Shown here: positions 55,464-64,000 of the stretch, in pieces | Layout: the number at the start of each line of letters is the position of its first letter | How positions within the stretch are numbered: the stretch's first letter is position 1 | NCBI RefSeq assembly: GCF_016820245.1 | Contig: NZ_JAFCAR010000001.1 | Coordinates: 682,001 to 746,000 of the forward strand | Length of the DNA stretch: 64,000 nucleotides | Direction of reading: 5' to 3' | DNA from: Jannaschia sp. Os4 | GTDB taxonomy: Bacteria > Pseudomonadota > Alphaproteobacteria > Rhodobacterales > Rhodobacteraceae | The notes under the pieces: model-generated | Database searches by the model: none | What the model saw: only the letters and a program-made list of their open reading frames with translations | What the model was told of the DNA's origin: nothing | Program-made: the position numbers and the translations under genes

Positions 55464-57089
55464 CTACGGCCGCCAGACCAGCCGCTCGCCCTCGGGCCAG
55501 TCCATCTCGATCTCCAGCCGGATCGTCCGCGCCGCGCCCGGCGCGACCTCCATGTCCCATGCCGCGACCCCGCGCCGCCCGTCCCAGTCGGTGACGTCCG
55601 GGGCGGGCGTGGCCGCGACCTCGACCTCGAGGTCGTCCTGCTCGGACACCGGCAGGGCGTGCAGCACCGTGACCGCCTCCGCCGCGCCGGACAGGTTCTC
55701 GACCGAGAGCTCCAATACCTCGCGCAGGGTATCGGAGCGGACGAACACGCCTGCGTCCCCCTCCCCCCGCGTGACCCGGCGCCACTCCAGCACGAGGTGG
55801 TCGAGGGGCCCGAACCCGATCTCCGCGGTGGCGCCGGGCGCCCACGCGGCGAGGCGCGTCTCGCCGAGGTAGCTGCCGTCGCGGAACAGGAGCGCGGGGC
55901 CGGGGAGCACCGGCTCGGGCGACGCGTTCACCGCATCGGCCATCAGGAAGGCGGTCGCGTCCCGGCGCGGGACGGCGCGGTTCGAGAGCGTCACCTCGGG
56001 GGCGAGGGGCGCGAGGGCGACCGACGCCTCGACCCCCGGCGCCACGGTGACGGGCGCGGGCGCGGCATAGGTGACGGACAGGCCGTCGAACACCGGCGCG
56101 GCGACGGGGGCGGCCGCGACCCGGACCCGCGCGTTCGCCCGCGGGGCCGCCAGCGCGTCGGCGGCGAAGGATTCCTCCACCACCAGCTCCGGCGCCCCGA
56201 TCCGCACGACGTCCGTGCCCGGCGTGGCGGGCGTGGTGCCCGCCGCGACACGTGTGGTGGCGAAGCGCATCCCGACCCCGCGCCACGTCTCCGGCCCGGA
56301 CTGGCGCACCGTCACCCGGCGGTCGAGCGTCAGCGCACCCGTCCCCGTGTCCAGCCGCAGGTCGTAGGCGGGGGACCACGAGGCGCCGTATCCGAGGTCG
56401 GTCAGCCGCACCTCGCCCGCGACGGGCGACGCGACCTGGACCGGGATGGTCAGGGTGGCCGCGTTCCCCCACGCGTCGGGCGGGGCCAAGCGGGCGAGCG
56501 CGGCGCGGGCCTCCTCCAGCGCCTCGACCGCCGCCCCGCGCTCCTCCTGCAGTGCCTCGATCCGCGCCTCGGCCGCCCGGCGCGCCTCGGCGGCGGCCTG
56601 CGCCTGCGTGCCCAGCAGGTCGAGCGTCTCGGACAGGGCGGCGGGATCGGCGGGCGCGGCCAGCCCGCCCTCGCCCCCGCCGGTCAGCGTGGCGAGCCAG
56701 TCGAGCCGGGTCCGCGCCGCCATCACGGCGGCGCGGGCGTCGGCGATCCGGGCCTCGATGGCCTCGACCCCGGCCTCGGCCGCCTCCACGGCGGCACGGG
56801 CCTCCGCCTCCTCGGGCGTGTCGAGCGCCTTGAGGTCGAGCGCCTCCGCCGGACCGACCGAGGGCGCCCCCGCCGTCATGCCCTCGGGCAGCGTCACGTC
56901 GTGGGGCCGCGCGAAGGCCGGCGCCACGAGGATCAGGCGGTGGTCGCCGGGGGGCAGGTCCACCTCCGCCGCGCGGGTCAGCAGCGCCGCGTCGGCGTGG
57001 AGCGTGGCCGCCACGACGGGCGCGCGCAGGACGAAGTCCTCGGCGGTCGCGGGGGTGGCGAGGAGGGCGAGGGGAAGGAGGATGCGCAT
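55464..57089 (-). CDS. DUF4139 (MuiA-like) exported protein
   Basis: A 541-residue protein starting MRILLPLALLATPATAED, a signal peptide, so it is periplasmic or surface-exposed. An Ala/Glu-rich coiled-coil section (about residues 80 to 190) follows, then a DUF4139 region: YGASWSPAYDLRLDTGTGAL, LDRRVTVRQSGPETWRGV. Mucoidy-inhibitor A-like by family; function unknown. I start at 57089 because the upstream ATG would cut into the signal peptide pattern. Confidence 0.85.
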   Translation of the reverse strand: MRILLPLALLATPATAEDFVLRAPVVAATLHADAALLTRAAEVDLPPGDHRLILVAPAFARPHDVTLPEGMTAGAPSVGPAEALDLKALDTPEEAEARAAVEAAEAGVEAIEARIADARAAVMAARTRLDWLATLTGGGEGGLAAPADPAALSETLDLLGTQAQAAAEARRAAEARIEALQEERGAAVEALEEARAALARLAPPDAWGNAATLTIPVQVASPVAGEVRLTDLGYGASWSPAYDLRLDTGTGALTLDRRVTVRQSGPETWRGVGMRFATTRVAAGTTPATPGTDVVRIGAPELVVEESFAADALAAPRANARVRVAAAPVAAPVFDGLSVTYAAPAPVTVAPGVEASVALAPLAPEVTLSNRAVPRRDATAFLMADAVNASPEPVLPGPALLFRDGSYLGETRLAAWAPGATAEIGFGPLDHLVLEWRRVTRGEGDAGVFVRSDTLREVLELSVENLSGAAEAVTVLHALPVSEQDDLEVEVAATPAPDVTDWDGRRGVAAWDMEVAPGAARTIRLEIEMDWPEGERLVWRP

Positions 57090-57129
57090 GGCCCCACGTG
57101 AACCGGGGGCCATGCGTCATGCAATACCG

Positions 57130-58152
57130 TCAGCGCTTGGAGAGCACCCGCTCGGCCAGCGTCTCGGCGATCTGCACGGCGTTGAGCGCCGCGCCCTTGC
57201 GCAGGTTGTCGGACACGCACCACAGGTTCAGCCCGTTCTCGATCGTCGGGTCCTGGCGCACGCGGGAGACGAAGGTGGCGAAGTCGCCCACGCATTCGAC
57301 CGGCGTGACGTAGCCGCCGTCCTCGCGCTTGTCGACGACCATGATCCCCGGCGCCTCGCGCAGGATGTCGCGGGCCTCGTCCTCGTCGAGGAAGTCCTCG
57401 AACTCGATGTTGATCGCCTCGGAGTGGCCGACGAAGACTGGGACGCGGACGCAGGTGGCCGTAACCTTGATCGCGGGGTCCACGATCTTCTTGGTCTCGG
57501 CGACCATCTTCCACTCCTCCTTGGTCTCGCCGCTGTCGAGGAACACGTCGATATGCGGGATGACGTTGAAGGCGATCTGCTTGGTGTAGACGTCGGGCTC
57601 GACCGACGACGTCGGGTTGTAGACGGCCTTGGTCTGGTCCCACAGCTCGTCCATGCCGCCCTTCCCCGAGCCGGAGACCGACTGGTAGGTCGAGACGACG
57701 ACGCGCTTGATCCGCGCGCGGTCGTGCAGCGGCTTGAGCGCCACGACCATCTGCGCGGTCGAGCAGTTGGGGTTCGCGATGATGTTGCGCTTGGCGTAGC
57801 CGTCGACGGCCTCGGGATTCACCTCGGGCACGACGAGGGGCACGTCCCGGTCGTAGCGGTAGAGCGACGAGTTATCGATGACGACGCAGCCGGCCTTGGC
57901 GGCCTTGGGCGCATACTCCTTCGACCCGTCCGAGCCGATGGCGAAGAAGGCGATGTCCCAGCCCGCGAAGTCGAACTGCGCGAGGTCTTTGCACTTCAGC
58001 GTCCGGTCCCCGAAGCTGACCTCCGTGCCGAGCGAGCGGCGCGAGGCCAGCACCGCGATCTCGTCGACGGGGAAATCCCGTTCGGCGAGGATGTTCAGCA
58101 TCTCGCGGCCCACGTTGCCCGTGGCGCCGCACACGACGACCTTGTAGCCCAT
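57130..58152 (-). CDS. asd: Aspartate-semialdehyde dehydrogenase
   Basis: A 340-residue NADP-dependent enzyme of the aspartate pathway, feeding lysine, threonine and methionine. N-terminal GATGNVGREML, the catalytic cysteine in IANPNCSTAQMV around residue 130, STYQSVSGSGKGGMDEL, and the RVPVFVGHSEAINIEF block. Same pathway as dapD and dapE in this window, but not clustered with them. Confidence 0.97.
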   Translation of the reverse strand: MGYKVVVCGATGNVGREMLNILAERDFPVDEIAVLASRRSLGTEVSFGDRTLKCKDLAQFDFAGWDIAFFAIGSDGSKEYAPKAAKAGCVVIDNSSLYRYDRDVPLVVPEVNPEAVDGYAKRNIIANPNCSTAQMVVALKPLHDRARIKRVVVSTYQSVSGSGKGGMDELWDQTKAVYNPTSSVEPDVYTKQIAFNVIPHIDVFLDSGETKEEWKMVAETKKIVDPAIKVTATCVRVPVFVGHSEAINIEFEDFLDEDEARDILREAPGIMVVDKREDGGYVTPVECVGDFATFVSRVRQDPTIENGLNLWCVSDNLRKGAALNAVQIAETLAERVLSKR

Positions 58153-58295
58153 GATGGTGTCCTCTGGGGTGGAGCGGGGGCGCCCCTAGCCCCTGTGTTG
58201 CGCCGCGTCCAGCGACGTCCCGCGATGTGGCCATCACGACTGGAACTGCGCCGGGGCGCGTGACATCCCCGGACCGAAGGGAACGGGAGGTACGG

Positions 58296-59192
58296 ATGGA
58301 CGTGGACGGGCTGCTGGGCGGGGATGTCCTCGGGGCGAACGCGCTGCCGCTGGCGGTGGCGCTGGCCGTGATCGTCGGGCTGTTCATGGCGGTCCGGATC
58401 GTGCCGCAGTCCGAGAAGTTCGTCGTCGAGCGGTTCGGTCGCCTGCGCGGGGTCCTCGGGCCGGGCATCAACCTGATCGTGCCGTTCCTCGACCGCGTCG
58501 CGCACCGGGTCAGCATCCTCGAGCGGCAGTTGCCCAACGCCGCGCAGGACGCGATCACCGCCGACAACGTGCTGGTGCAGGTCGAGACCAGCGTGTTCTA
58601 CCGCGTCACCGAGCCCGAGAAGACCGTCTATCGCATCCGCGACGTGGACGCGGCGATCGCCACCACGGTGGCGGGGATCGTGCGGTCGGAGATCGGCAAG
58701 CTGGAACTCGACGAGGTGCAGTCGAACCGCGCCCAGTTGATCCTGCAGGTGCGCGAGCAGGTCTCGCGCATGGTCGACGACTGGGGCGTGGACGTGACCC
58801 GCGCCGAGATCCTCGACGTCAACCTCGACGAGGCGACCCGCGCCGCGATGCTGCAGCAACTGAACGCCGAGCGCGCCCGCCGCGCCGCCGTGACCGAGGC
58901 GGAGGGCCGCAAGCGCGCGGTCGAACTGGAGGCGGACGGCGCGCTCTACGCCGCCAAGCAGGAGGCGGAGGCCAAGCGTGTGCTGGCCGAGGCGGACGCC
59001 TTCTCGACCCGCGCGATCGCGGAGGCCATCGCCGAGGACGGGCTGGAGGCGGCGCGCTTCCAAGTCGCGCTGCGGCAGGTCGAGGCGCTGGAGGGGATGG
59101 GCCAAGGCGCGGGCGACCGGACGCTCCTCGTGCCGGCGGCGGCGCTCGACGCCTTCGCCACCGCGATGGGCAAGCTGGGCGGCGGGCGATGA
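58296..59192 (+). CDS. SPFH/band 7 (stomatin-like) membrane protein
   Basis: A 298-residue protein: one N-terminal membrane segment (ALPLAVALAVIVGLFMAV), then the SPFH domain (VVERFGRLRGVLGPGINLIVP, VQVETSVFYRVTEPEKTVYRI) and a coiled-coil C-terminus (AVELEADGALYAAKQEAEAK). GGGAGG is just before ATG 58296. Its stop overlaps the NfeD-like gene by ATGA, a typical SPFH-NfeD pair for membrane-protein quality control. Confidence 0.92.
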   Translation: MDVDGLLGGDVLGANALPLAVALAVIVGLFMAVRIVPQSEKFVVERFGRLRGVLGPGINLIVPFLDRVAHRVSILERQLPNAAQDAITADNVLVQVETSVFYRVTEPEKTVYRIRDVDAAIATTVAGIVRSEIGKLELDEVQSNRAQLILQVREQVSRMVDDWGVDVTRAEILDVNLDEATRAAMLQQLNAERARRAAVTEAEGRKRAVELEADGALYAAKQEAEAKRVLAEADAFSTRAIAEAIAEDGLEAARFQVALRQVEALEGMGQGAGDRTLLVPAAALDAFATAMGKLGGGR

Positions 59193-59500
59193 TCCTGCTG
59201 TGGGAACTCTGGTGGGCGTGGGGGGTGCTGGCCGCCCTCCTCGCGCTGCTGGAGCTGGTCCTGCCGGGCAAGATCCTGCTGGGCTTCTCGCTCGGGGCGG
59301 CGGCGGTGGCGGCCGTGCTGTGGCTGGACGGCGGGCTGGCCGCGCGGCTGACGGCGCAGCCGGCCTTCACGGTTCTGGCATGGGCGGGGCTTTCGGTGGT
59401 CGCGTGGCTGCTGGTGAAGTGGCTCGTGCCGGGCGGTGCCGGGTCGGTTAGGCGCTGGGACCGGGACATCAACGACCTCGACGACGACCGCCGCGCTTGA
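59189..59500 (+). CDS. NfeD-like membrane protein
   Basis: A 103-residue protein of the short NfeD class. Three hydrophobic segments from WELWWAWGVLAALLALLELV onward, then VVAWLLVKWLVPGG and a charged tail SVRRWDRDINDLDDDRRA. It partners the upstream SPFH protein in the membrane. Confidence 0.85.
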   Translation: MILLWELWWAWGVLAALLALLELVLPGKILLGFSLGAAAVAAVLWLDGGLAARLTAQPAFTVLAWAGLSVVAWLLVKWLVPGGAGSVRRWDRDINDLDDDRRA

Positions 59501-59705
59501 CGCGCACGTCGCGCTCGCCCACATGTCCCCCACCGACGCCGCGCCGCCGCGTGAGCGATGGGCGGGCCGATCCCGCCGCCGTCGTCGGACAGATCCGGAT
59601 CACCTCACGCAGGGTTCGACGGCAGGACGCGCGATGGTCGCGCCTCCGCCTCCCCTCACGCGCCCGCGGGCGCCGGGCGTCCCGCGGGGGCGCCGAAAGG
59701 ACCAC

Positions 59706-61028
59706 ATGACTGATTTCTCGACCCTCGGCCTCGACGGGCGCCTCGTCGACGCCGTGAAGGCCGCGGGCTACACCAAGCCCACCCCCATCCAGACCCAAGC
59801 CATCCCGCTGGCGACCCAAGGCCGCGACGTGCTGGGCCTCGCCCAGACGGGCACCGGCAAGACCGCCGCCTTCGGCCTGCCGCTGGTGCAGGCGCTCTTG
59901 GAGGCGAACAAGCGGCCGCAGCCCAAGTCGGTGCGCGCCCTCGTGCTGGCGCCCACGCGGGAGCTGGCCAACCAGATCGCCGACACGATGAAGCCCTACG
60001 TGGCGGGCACCCCGATCCGCGTGGGCGTCGTCGTGGGCGGCCAGTCGCTCAACCGGCAGGCCAACATGTTGAGCCGCGGCCTCGACCTGCTGGTGGCCAC
60101 GCCGGGCCGCTTGATCGACCTGATGGACCGGGGCGCGGTGGACCTCGGCCAGACGCGGTTCCTCGTCCTCGACGAGGCGGACCAGATGCTCGACATGGGG
60201 TTCATCCACGCCCTGCGCCGCATCGCGCCCAAGCTGGGCACCCCGCGCCAGACGATGCTGTTCTCGGCCACCATGCCCAAGGAGATGGAGTCGCTCGCCG
60301 CGACCTACCTCACGAACCCGGCGCGGGTGCAGGTGAACCCGCCGGGAATCGCCGCCGACAAGGTCGAGCAGGAGATGTGGTGGGTGCCGCAGGCCGACAA
60401 GGCCGACCGCCTGAAGGAGCTCTTGGCCGAGAACCTCGGCGCCCGCTCGCTGGTCTTCGCGCGCACCAAGCACGGGGCCGAGCGGCTGATGAAGGGGCTG
60501 GTCAAGGCCGGGTTCGACGCGGCCTCCATCCACGGCAACAAGAGCCAAGGGCAGCGCGACCGCGCGCTCAAGGGCTTCCGCGAGGGGACCGTCACGGTGC
60601 TGGTCGCCACGGACGTGGCGGCGCGTGGGATCGACGTGCCGGAGGTGGCCTTCGTCTACAACTTCGACCTGCCCAACGTGCCGGAGAACTACGTCCACCG
60701 CATCGGGCGCACGGCGCGCGCCGGGCGCGACGGGCGGGCGATCTCGCTCGTGGCGCACGAGGAGGCGGGGTTGCTCCGCGACATCCAGAAGGTGATGGGC
60801 ACGCAGGTGCCGGTCATGGGTGGCGAGGCGCCGCGCGGGCCGATCCCCAAGACCACGCCCAACGGGCGGGCCGGCTCGAAGCAGGGCAAGCCCGGCGGGC
60901 GGTCGCGCGGGCCGCAGAAGGGCGGCGCGCCGAAGGGGGCGAAGCCCAAGGCCGACGCGCCCAAGGGGCAGCCGCCGAAGAAGCCCAGCCGCGCCAAGCG
61001 GCCGCGGGTGCGGCAGAAGGCGGCGTGA
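59706..61028 (+). CDS. DEAD-box RNA helicase (RhlE-like)
   Basis: A 440-residue ATP-dependent RNA helicase. Q-motif YTKPTPIQTQAIP, Walker A AQTGTGKT, PTRELANQ, TPGRLIDL, LDEADQML, SATMPKEM, and HRIGRTARAGRDG are all present. After about residue 370 a Lys/Arg/Gly-rich tail (KTTPNGRAGSKQGKPGG...) should bind RNA. Cold- and stress-associated in relatives. The 205 bases before it hold no gene. Confidence 0.95.
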   Translation: MTDFSTLGLDGRLVDAVKAAGYTKPTPIQTQAIPLATQGRDVLGLAQTGTGKTAAFGLPLVQALLEANKRPQPKSVRALVLAPTRELANQIADTMKPYVAGTPIRVGVVVGGQSLNRQANMLSRGLDLLVATPGRLIDLMDRGAVDLGQTRFLVLDEADQMLDMGFIHALRRIAPKLGTPRQTMLFSATMPKEMESLAATYLTNPARVQVNPPGIAADKVEQEMWWVPQADKADRLKELLAENLGARSLVFARTKHGAERLMKGLVKAGFDAASIHGNKSQGQRDRALKGFREGTVTVLVATDVAARGIDVPEVAFVYNFDLPNVPENYVHRIGRTARAGRDGRAISLVAHEEAGLLRDIQKVMGTQVPVMGGEAPRGPIPKTTPNGRAGSKQGKPGGRSRGPQKGGAPKGAKPKADAPKGQPPKKPSRAKRPRVRQKAA

Positions 61029-61048
61029 TCCGGTAGGGCGCCGCGCGA

Positions 61049-61090
61049 CGGGAGAGGATCGCCGTGCCGGACGTGGCCCGGCGATCCGAG
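61049..61090. repeat. Short related piece of the dispersed repeat (copy C)
   Basis: GGATCGCCGTGCCGGACGTGGCCCGGCGATCCG matches the GGATCGCCGTGCC and GGCCCGGCGAT arms of copies A and B, and is itself an inverted repeat (GGATCGCC / GGCGATCC). Located between the helicase and MFS genes. Only the arm region is present. Confidence 0.55.
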
Positions 61091-61127
61091 GCCCCACCGC
61101 GCCCGGCGTCCCGCGCGGGCGCGCCCA

Positions 61128-62279
61128 TCAGTCGGTCCGGTCCGGCGCGAAGGCGTAGACCATCACGCCCGCCGCCAATGCGACCGCGAAGGCGCCGAAC
61201 AGCGCGCGGTAGCCGTCGACCCCGCCGCCCGCCGCGTCGAAGAGCGGGCCGGTGGCGAACTGCATCAGGCCGACGCCGCCGATCCCGAACAGGTTCATCA
61301 GCGTGACCCCCCGTCCCACGAGGTGCGGCGGGAAGAAGGCCCGCCCGTGCGCGACCATCACCGGGAAGGACGCGCCCAGCGCCCCCACCGCGCAGAGCAG
61401 CGCCACCCCCGTCCACGCCCCCGGCGCGGGCATCCACCACAGCGTCGCGCAGGCGACCGCCCCCAGCGCGTTGCCGCCCCAGACCACCCACTTCCGGGTG
61501 CCGAGCAGCCGGTCCAGCGGCCCGTAGCCGAAGTTGCCCGCGATCATCGCCAGCCCCATGGCCAGCGTCGCGGTCCCCGCCGCGATGCCGAGGATGTCGA
61601 TCGCATAGGGCCCCGCCCACAGGCCCCGCAGCCCCGCCGAGGGCGCGTAGTTGACCAGCATCATCGGCAGGATGGCCCACATCGCGGGGATCCGCAGCAG
61701 GTCCAGCACCGAGCCGGTCGCCCCGCCCTCGACCGGAGGGGGGTCGCGCACGAGCAGGCAGGCCGCCGCCACCGCCAGCGTCACGCCCGCGAGGGCCCAC
61801 ATCGTGCCGCGCCAGCCGAAGGCGCCCACGGCGGCCTCGAGCGGGACCGAGGCCCCAAGGTTGCCGAGGCTTCCCACCCCGATCAGCGCGCCGGCCAGCG
61901 TGGCGAACACGGCGGGCGGGTAGGTCCGCGCGAAGATGTAGTAGCTCGCCATCAGCACCGGCGCGCAGCCCGCGCCGATCAGCCCCATGGCGAGGTCGAT
62001 CTGCCAGCGCGCGTCCGCCACCGCGAAGAGCGCCGCGCCCCCCGCGCCGCCGAGGGCGAGCAGCACGGCGGAGGTGCGCTTCGGCCCGATCCGGTCGAGC
62101 GCCGCGCCGACCGGCACCTGCATGGCGGCGAAGACGAGGAACCAGATGCCCGACGCCCGCGACAGTTCCGCCGCCGTCACGCCGAGGTCGGCTTCAAGGT
62201 CGGGAGCGAGCACCGCGAGGAAGGCCCGGAAGAACTGGCTGAGGACGTAGGCGAGGACGAGGGCGGCGAGACCGGGCAT
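61128..62279 (-). CDS. Major facilitator superfamily transporter
   Basis: A 383-residue protein with about 12 hydrophobic segments. An MFS motif A-like turn is ALDRIGPKRTSAVLLALGG, and PLDRLLGTRKWVVWGGNALG mirrors it in the second half. Substrate unknown. Start at ATG 62279 (MPGLAALVLAYVLSQFF). Divergent from the FrhB-like gene. Confidence 0.9.
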   Translation of the reverse strand: MPGLAALVLAYVLSQFFRAFLAVLAPDLEADLGVTAAELSRASGIWFLVFAAMQVPVGAALDRIGPKRTSAVLLALGGAGGAALFAVADARWQIDLAMGLIGAGCAPVLMASYYIFARTYPPAVFATLAGALIGVGSLGNLGASVPLEAAVGAFGWRGTMWALAGVTLAVAAACLLVRDPPPVEGGATGSVLDLLRIPAMWAILPMMLVNYAPSAGLRGLWAGPYAIDILGIAAGTATLAMGLAMIAGNFGYGPLDRLLGTRKWVVWGGNALGAVACATLWWMPAPGAWTGVALLCAVGALGASFPVMVAHGRAFFPPHLVGRGVTLMNLFGIGGVGLMQFATGPLFDAAGGGVDGYRALFGAFAVALAAGVMVYAFAPDRTD

Positions 62280-62356
62280 GGCCGCGCCCGTGTCACGCCC
62301 GCAGGCCCCCCGCAAGCCGGGTGGACGCCGTGCGCGGGCCACGCCTAGTGTCCGGG

Positions 62357-63634
62357 ATGCGTGACACTCCGGATCTCTCGGGCGGCCTCCAGACCCCGTC
62401 GCTCCCCGACGCGGCGCCGCGCGGCGCGATGTGCACCGATTGTGGGCTGAGCCGGATGGCGATCGCGCCGCGCTGCGGCACGGCCTGCCAGTTCACGGTG
62501 CCGGACTTCGAGAGGCGGCAGGCGGCGGTCCACGGCGACGCGCCCGAGGACGACCCGTGGTTCGGCCCGCGCCTGTCGATGCACCGGGCGCGGATGCGGG
62601 CGCCGAAGCCGGGCGCGCAATGGACGGGCATCACCACGTCGCTGGCCGCGCGGATGCTCGAGACGGGCGAGGTCACGGCGGTGCTCACCCTCGCGCCCCA
62701 TCCCGACGATCCGTTCCGCCCCGTGCCCGCCATCGTCACCGATCCGGCGGAGATGGCGCAGGTGCGCGGGATGCGGATGGGCTACGCGCCGCTGCTGGCC
62801 CTGCTCGAACCCGCCGTGGCCCAAGGCCACCGCCGCATCGCGGTCATCGGCATCCCCTGCCAGGTCCACGCGCTGCGCGCGATCGAGGCGGAGCTCGGCC
62901 TCGACCGCCTGCTGGTGATCGGCACGCCCTGCTCGGACAACACCACGACCGAGAACTTCCACGCCTTCCTCGCGCGGCTGACGGACCGCCCGGACGACGT
63001 CACCTATCTCGAGTTCCGCGCCGACTACCGCGTCGAGATGCGGTTCCGCGACGGGGCGCGCCGCCTCATCCCCTTCCTCAAGCTGCCGCTCTCGGACCTG
63101 CCCGACGACTTCTGGCCGCTGACCTGCCGGACGTGCACGGACTATTCCAACCGCCTCGCGGACGTGACCGTGGGCTACATGGCGGGCGACGGGGACCAGT
63201 GGGTGATCGCGCGCAACGCGGACGGGGCCGCGATGCTGAGGGCGCTGGGCGACGAGATCGTGCTGGAGCCGCCCGCGTCCAAGGGCGACCGGACCCGCGC
63301 GGTGCAGGGCTTCGTCGAGAACACCCGGCGCGCCGCCGGGGGTCTGCCCCTGCGGCGGATGCCGGGATGGCTGCGCCCGATCGTGGCGTGGCTGCAGCCC
63401 AAGGTCGGGCCGAAGGGCGTCGAGTTCGCGCGCGCCCGGCTGGAGATGAAGGCGGCGGAGGCGGTGCTGCACCTGCGGCGCGCGGCGCCCCACCGGATGC
63501 GCCACATGATCCCCGACCACGTCTGGCGGCTGGCCGCGCCCTACGGGATCACCGCCGCCCCCGGAGAGCGAGGGCCAGCAGCGCCCAGCCCAGAAGGCCC
63601 TGCGCCAGACGCGACAGCGACGCCTCCTCGGTGA
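62357..63634 (+). CDS. FrhB/HCAR-family flavo-iron-sulfur protein
   Basis: A 425-residue protein related to coenzyme F420 hydrogenase beta subunit, which includes chlorophyll reductases HCAR and BciB. Iron-sulfur cysteines are in MCTDCGLSRMAIAPRCGTAC and in TCRTCTDYSN; IPCQVHALRAIE and GTPCSDNTTTENF are family blocks. The redox substrate cannot be stated. No photosynthesis genes are in the window. The last 28 codons overlap the convergent membrane-protein gene, so the exact C-terminus may be shorter. Confidence 0.8.
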   Translation: MRDTPDLSGGLQTPSLPDAAPRGAMCTDCGLSRMAIAPRCGTACQFTVPDFERRQAAVHGDAPEDDPWFGPRLSMHRARMRAPKPGAQWTGITTSLAARMLETGEVTAVLTLAPHPDDPFRPVPAIVTDPAEMAQVRGMRMGYAPLLALLEPAVAQGHRRIAVIGIPCQVHALRAIEAELGLDRLLVIGTPCSDNTTTENFHAFLARLTDRPDDVTYLEFRADYRVEMRFRDGARRLIPFLKLPLSDLPDDFWPLTCRTCTDYSNRLADVTVGYMAGDGDQWVIARNADGAAMLRALGDEIVLEPPASKGDRTRAVQGFVENTRRAAGGLPLRRMPGWLRPIVAWLQPKVGPKGVEFARARLEMKAAEAVLHLRRAAPHRMRHMIPDHVWRLAAPYGITAAPGERGPAAPSPEGPAPDATATPPR

Positions 63635-63917
63635 AGGTCAGCGCGCGGACGAGGCGCAGCGGGCCGGGCGGCGGCCCGGCGACCCATTGCGCGGGCAGCC
63701 CGTCGAAGATCGCGCGGTAGTATGCGTAGAACCCCTGCGGCGAGAGCCATAGGTAGAGCCACGTCACCGCCAGCGCCGCCGCGACCCGCAGCGGCCACGG
63801 ACGCCGCAGGACGGGCCACAGGAGGCCCGCCGCCACCGCCGCCGTCAGCAGCGCGACGGCGACGAGGCCCGCGCGCTCGGGCCCGCCGAGCGTCCAGAAG
63901 CTGTCCTGCGCCCACAT
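63549..63917 (-). CDS. Small membrane protein of unknown function
   Basis: A 122-residue protein with about three hydrophobic segments: LVAVALLTAAVAAGLLWPV, LRVAAALAVTWLYLWLS and GLLGWALLALALRG. A loop reads SPQGFYAYYRAIFDGLPAQW. No known function. It converges on and overlaps the FrhB-like gene by 86 bases. The last 83 bases of the window beyond it hold nothing I can call. Confidence 0.65.
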   Translation of the reverse strand: MWAQDSFWTLGGPERAGLVAVALLTAAVAAGLLWPVLRRPWPLRVAAALAVTWLYLWLSPQGFYAYYRAIFDGLPAQWVAGPPPGPLRLVRALTFTEEASLSRLAQGLLGWALLALALRGRR

Positions 63918-64000
63918 CGGCCCGCCCTCCCGCGTCGCGCCGCAGCCTACACCGCGCGCGCGGCGGCGACAGGACCGTGCTCCGCGGGCCGCAACCCCTT

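Noticed and set aside
62357-63634. Assignment as the chlorophyll 8-vinyl reductase BciB
   Set aside because: The family includes BciB, HCAR and F420 enzymes, and no photosynthesis genes are present to support that role.

Overview
The window is very G+C-rich chromosomal DNA from an alphaproteobacterium, most likely a marine member of the Rhodobacteraceae (Roseobacter group). The evidence is gene content and order rather than a marker gene: murJ next to trpS, a deacetylase-xseB-ispA-dxs cluster, a PetP/PetR-like regulator pair, a bacterial voltage-gated sodium channel, DUF2794- and DUF6525-type small proteins, and a CTCCGCCCCCGGACCCCCGG intergenic hairpin element of a kind common in that family. 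No rRNA, tRNA or CRISPR array was seen.

Region 1 (1 to about 13,000) is an accessory island with visibly more A and T than the rest. On the plus strand are the 3' end of a DISARM-type helicase (DrmA) and a complete DrmB (DUF1998). Facing them is a tightly overlapping minus-strand operon: a 996-residue protein with two GHKL ATPase modules, a receiver-domain protein, a C5-cytosine DNA methyltransferase, an HNH endonuclease and a Vsr mismatch endonuclease. Together this looks like a modification/restriction defence locus with a built-in two-component-like signalling pair. Behind it are VapBC, a decayed IS5-family element, a tyrosine recombinase gene broken by a nonsense codon, and a ParDE/RelBE-type module. 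The island stops just upstream of murJ.

Region 2 (13.4 to 38.7 kb) is core and cell-surface biology: murJ, a rhomboid-fold protein lacking its catalytic serine, trpS, a fully coupled dTDP-rhamnose operon (rfbC-B-D-A), dapE and dapD for lysine, UDP-glucose dehydrogenase and galE for nucleotide sugars, Hsp33, two Nudix hydrolases, CCA-adding enzyme, a LysE exporter, two adjacent half-size ABC exporters, an RNA methyltransferase and the sodium channel.

Region 3 (38.7 to 41.5 kb) is a second, small defence patch: an MrcB_N-HNH protein, an Abi/HEPN-like protein and an Mrr-type restriction endonuclease. A dispersed intergenic repeat lies inside this patch and another copy lies between the two ABC genes.

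Region 4 (41.6 to 64 kb) returns to core functions: isoprenoid precursor synthesis (dxs, ispA), xseB, a deacetylase-family enzyme, PetR/PetP-like regulators, ilvE, a lone CitF-like protein, an NlpC/P60 peptidase, an M17 aminopeptidase, a carbonic anhydrase-SbtA-SbtB inorganic-carbon operon, a DUF4139 protein, asd, an SPFH-NfeD pair, a DEAD-box helicase, an MFS transporter and an FrhB/HCAR-like flavo-iron-sulfur protein. Many neighbours overlap by ATGA or TGATG, so translational coupling is frequent.
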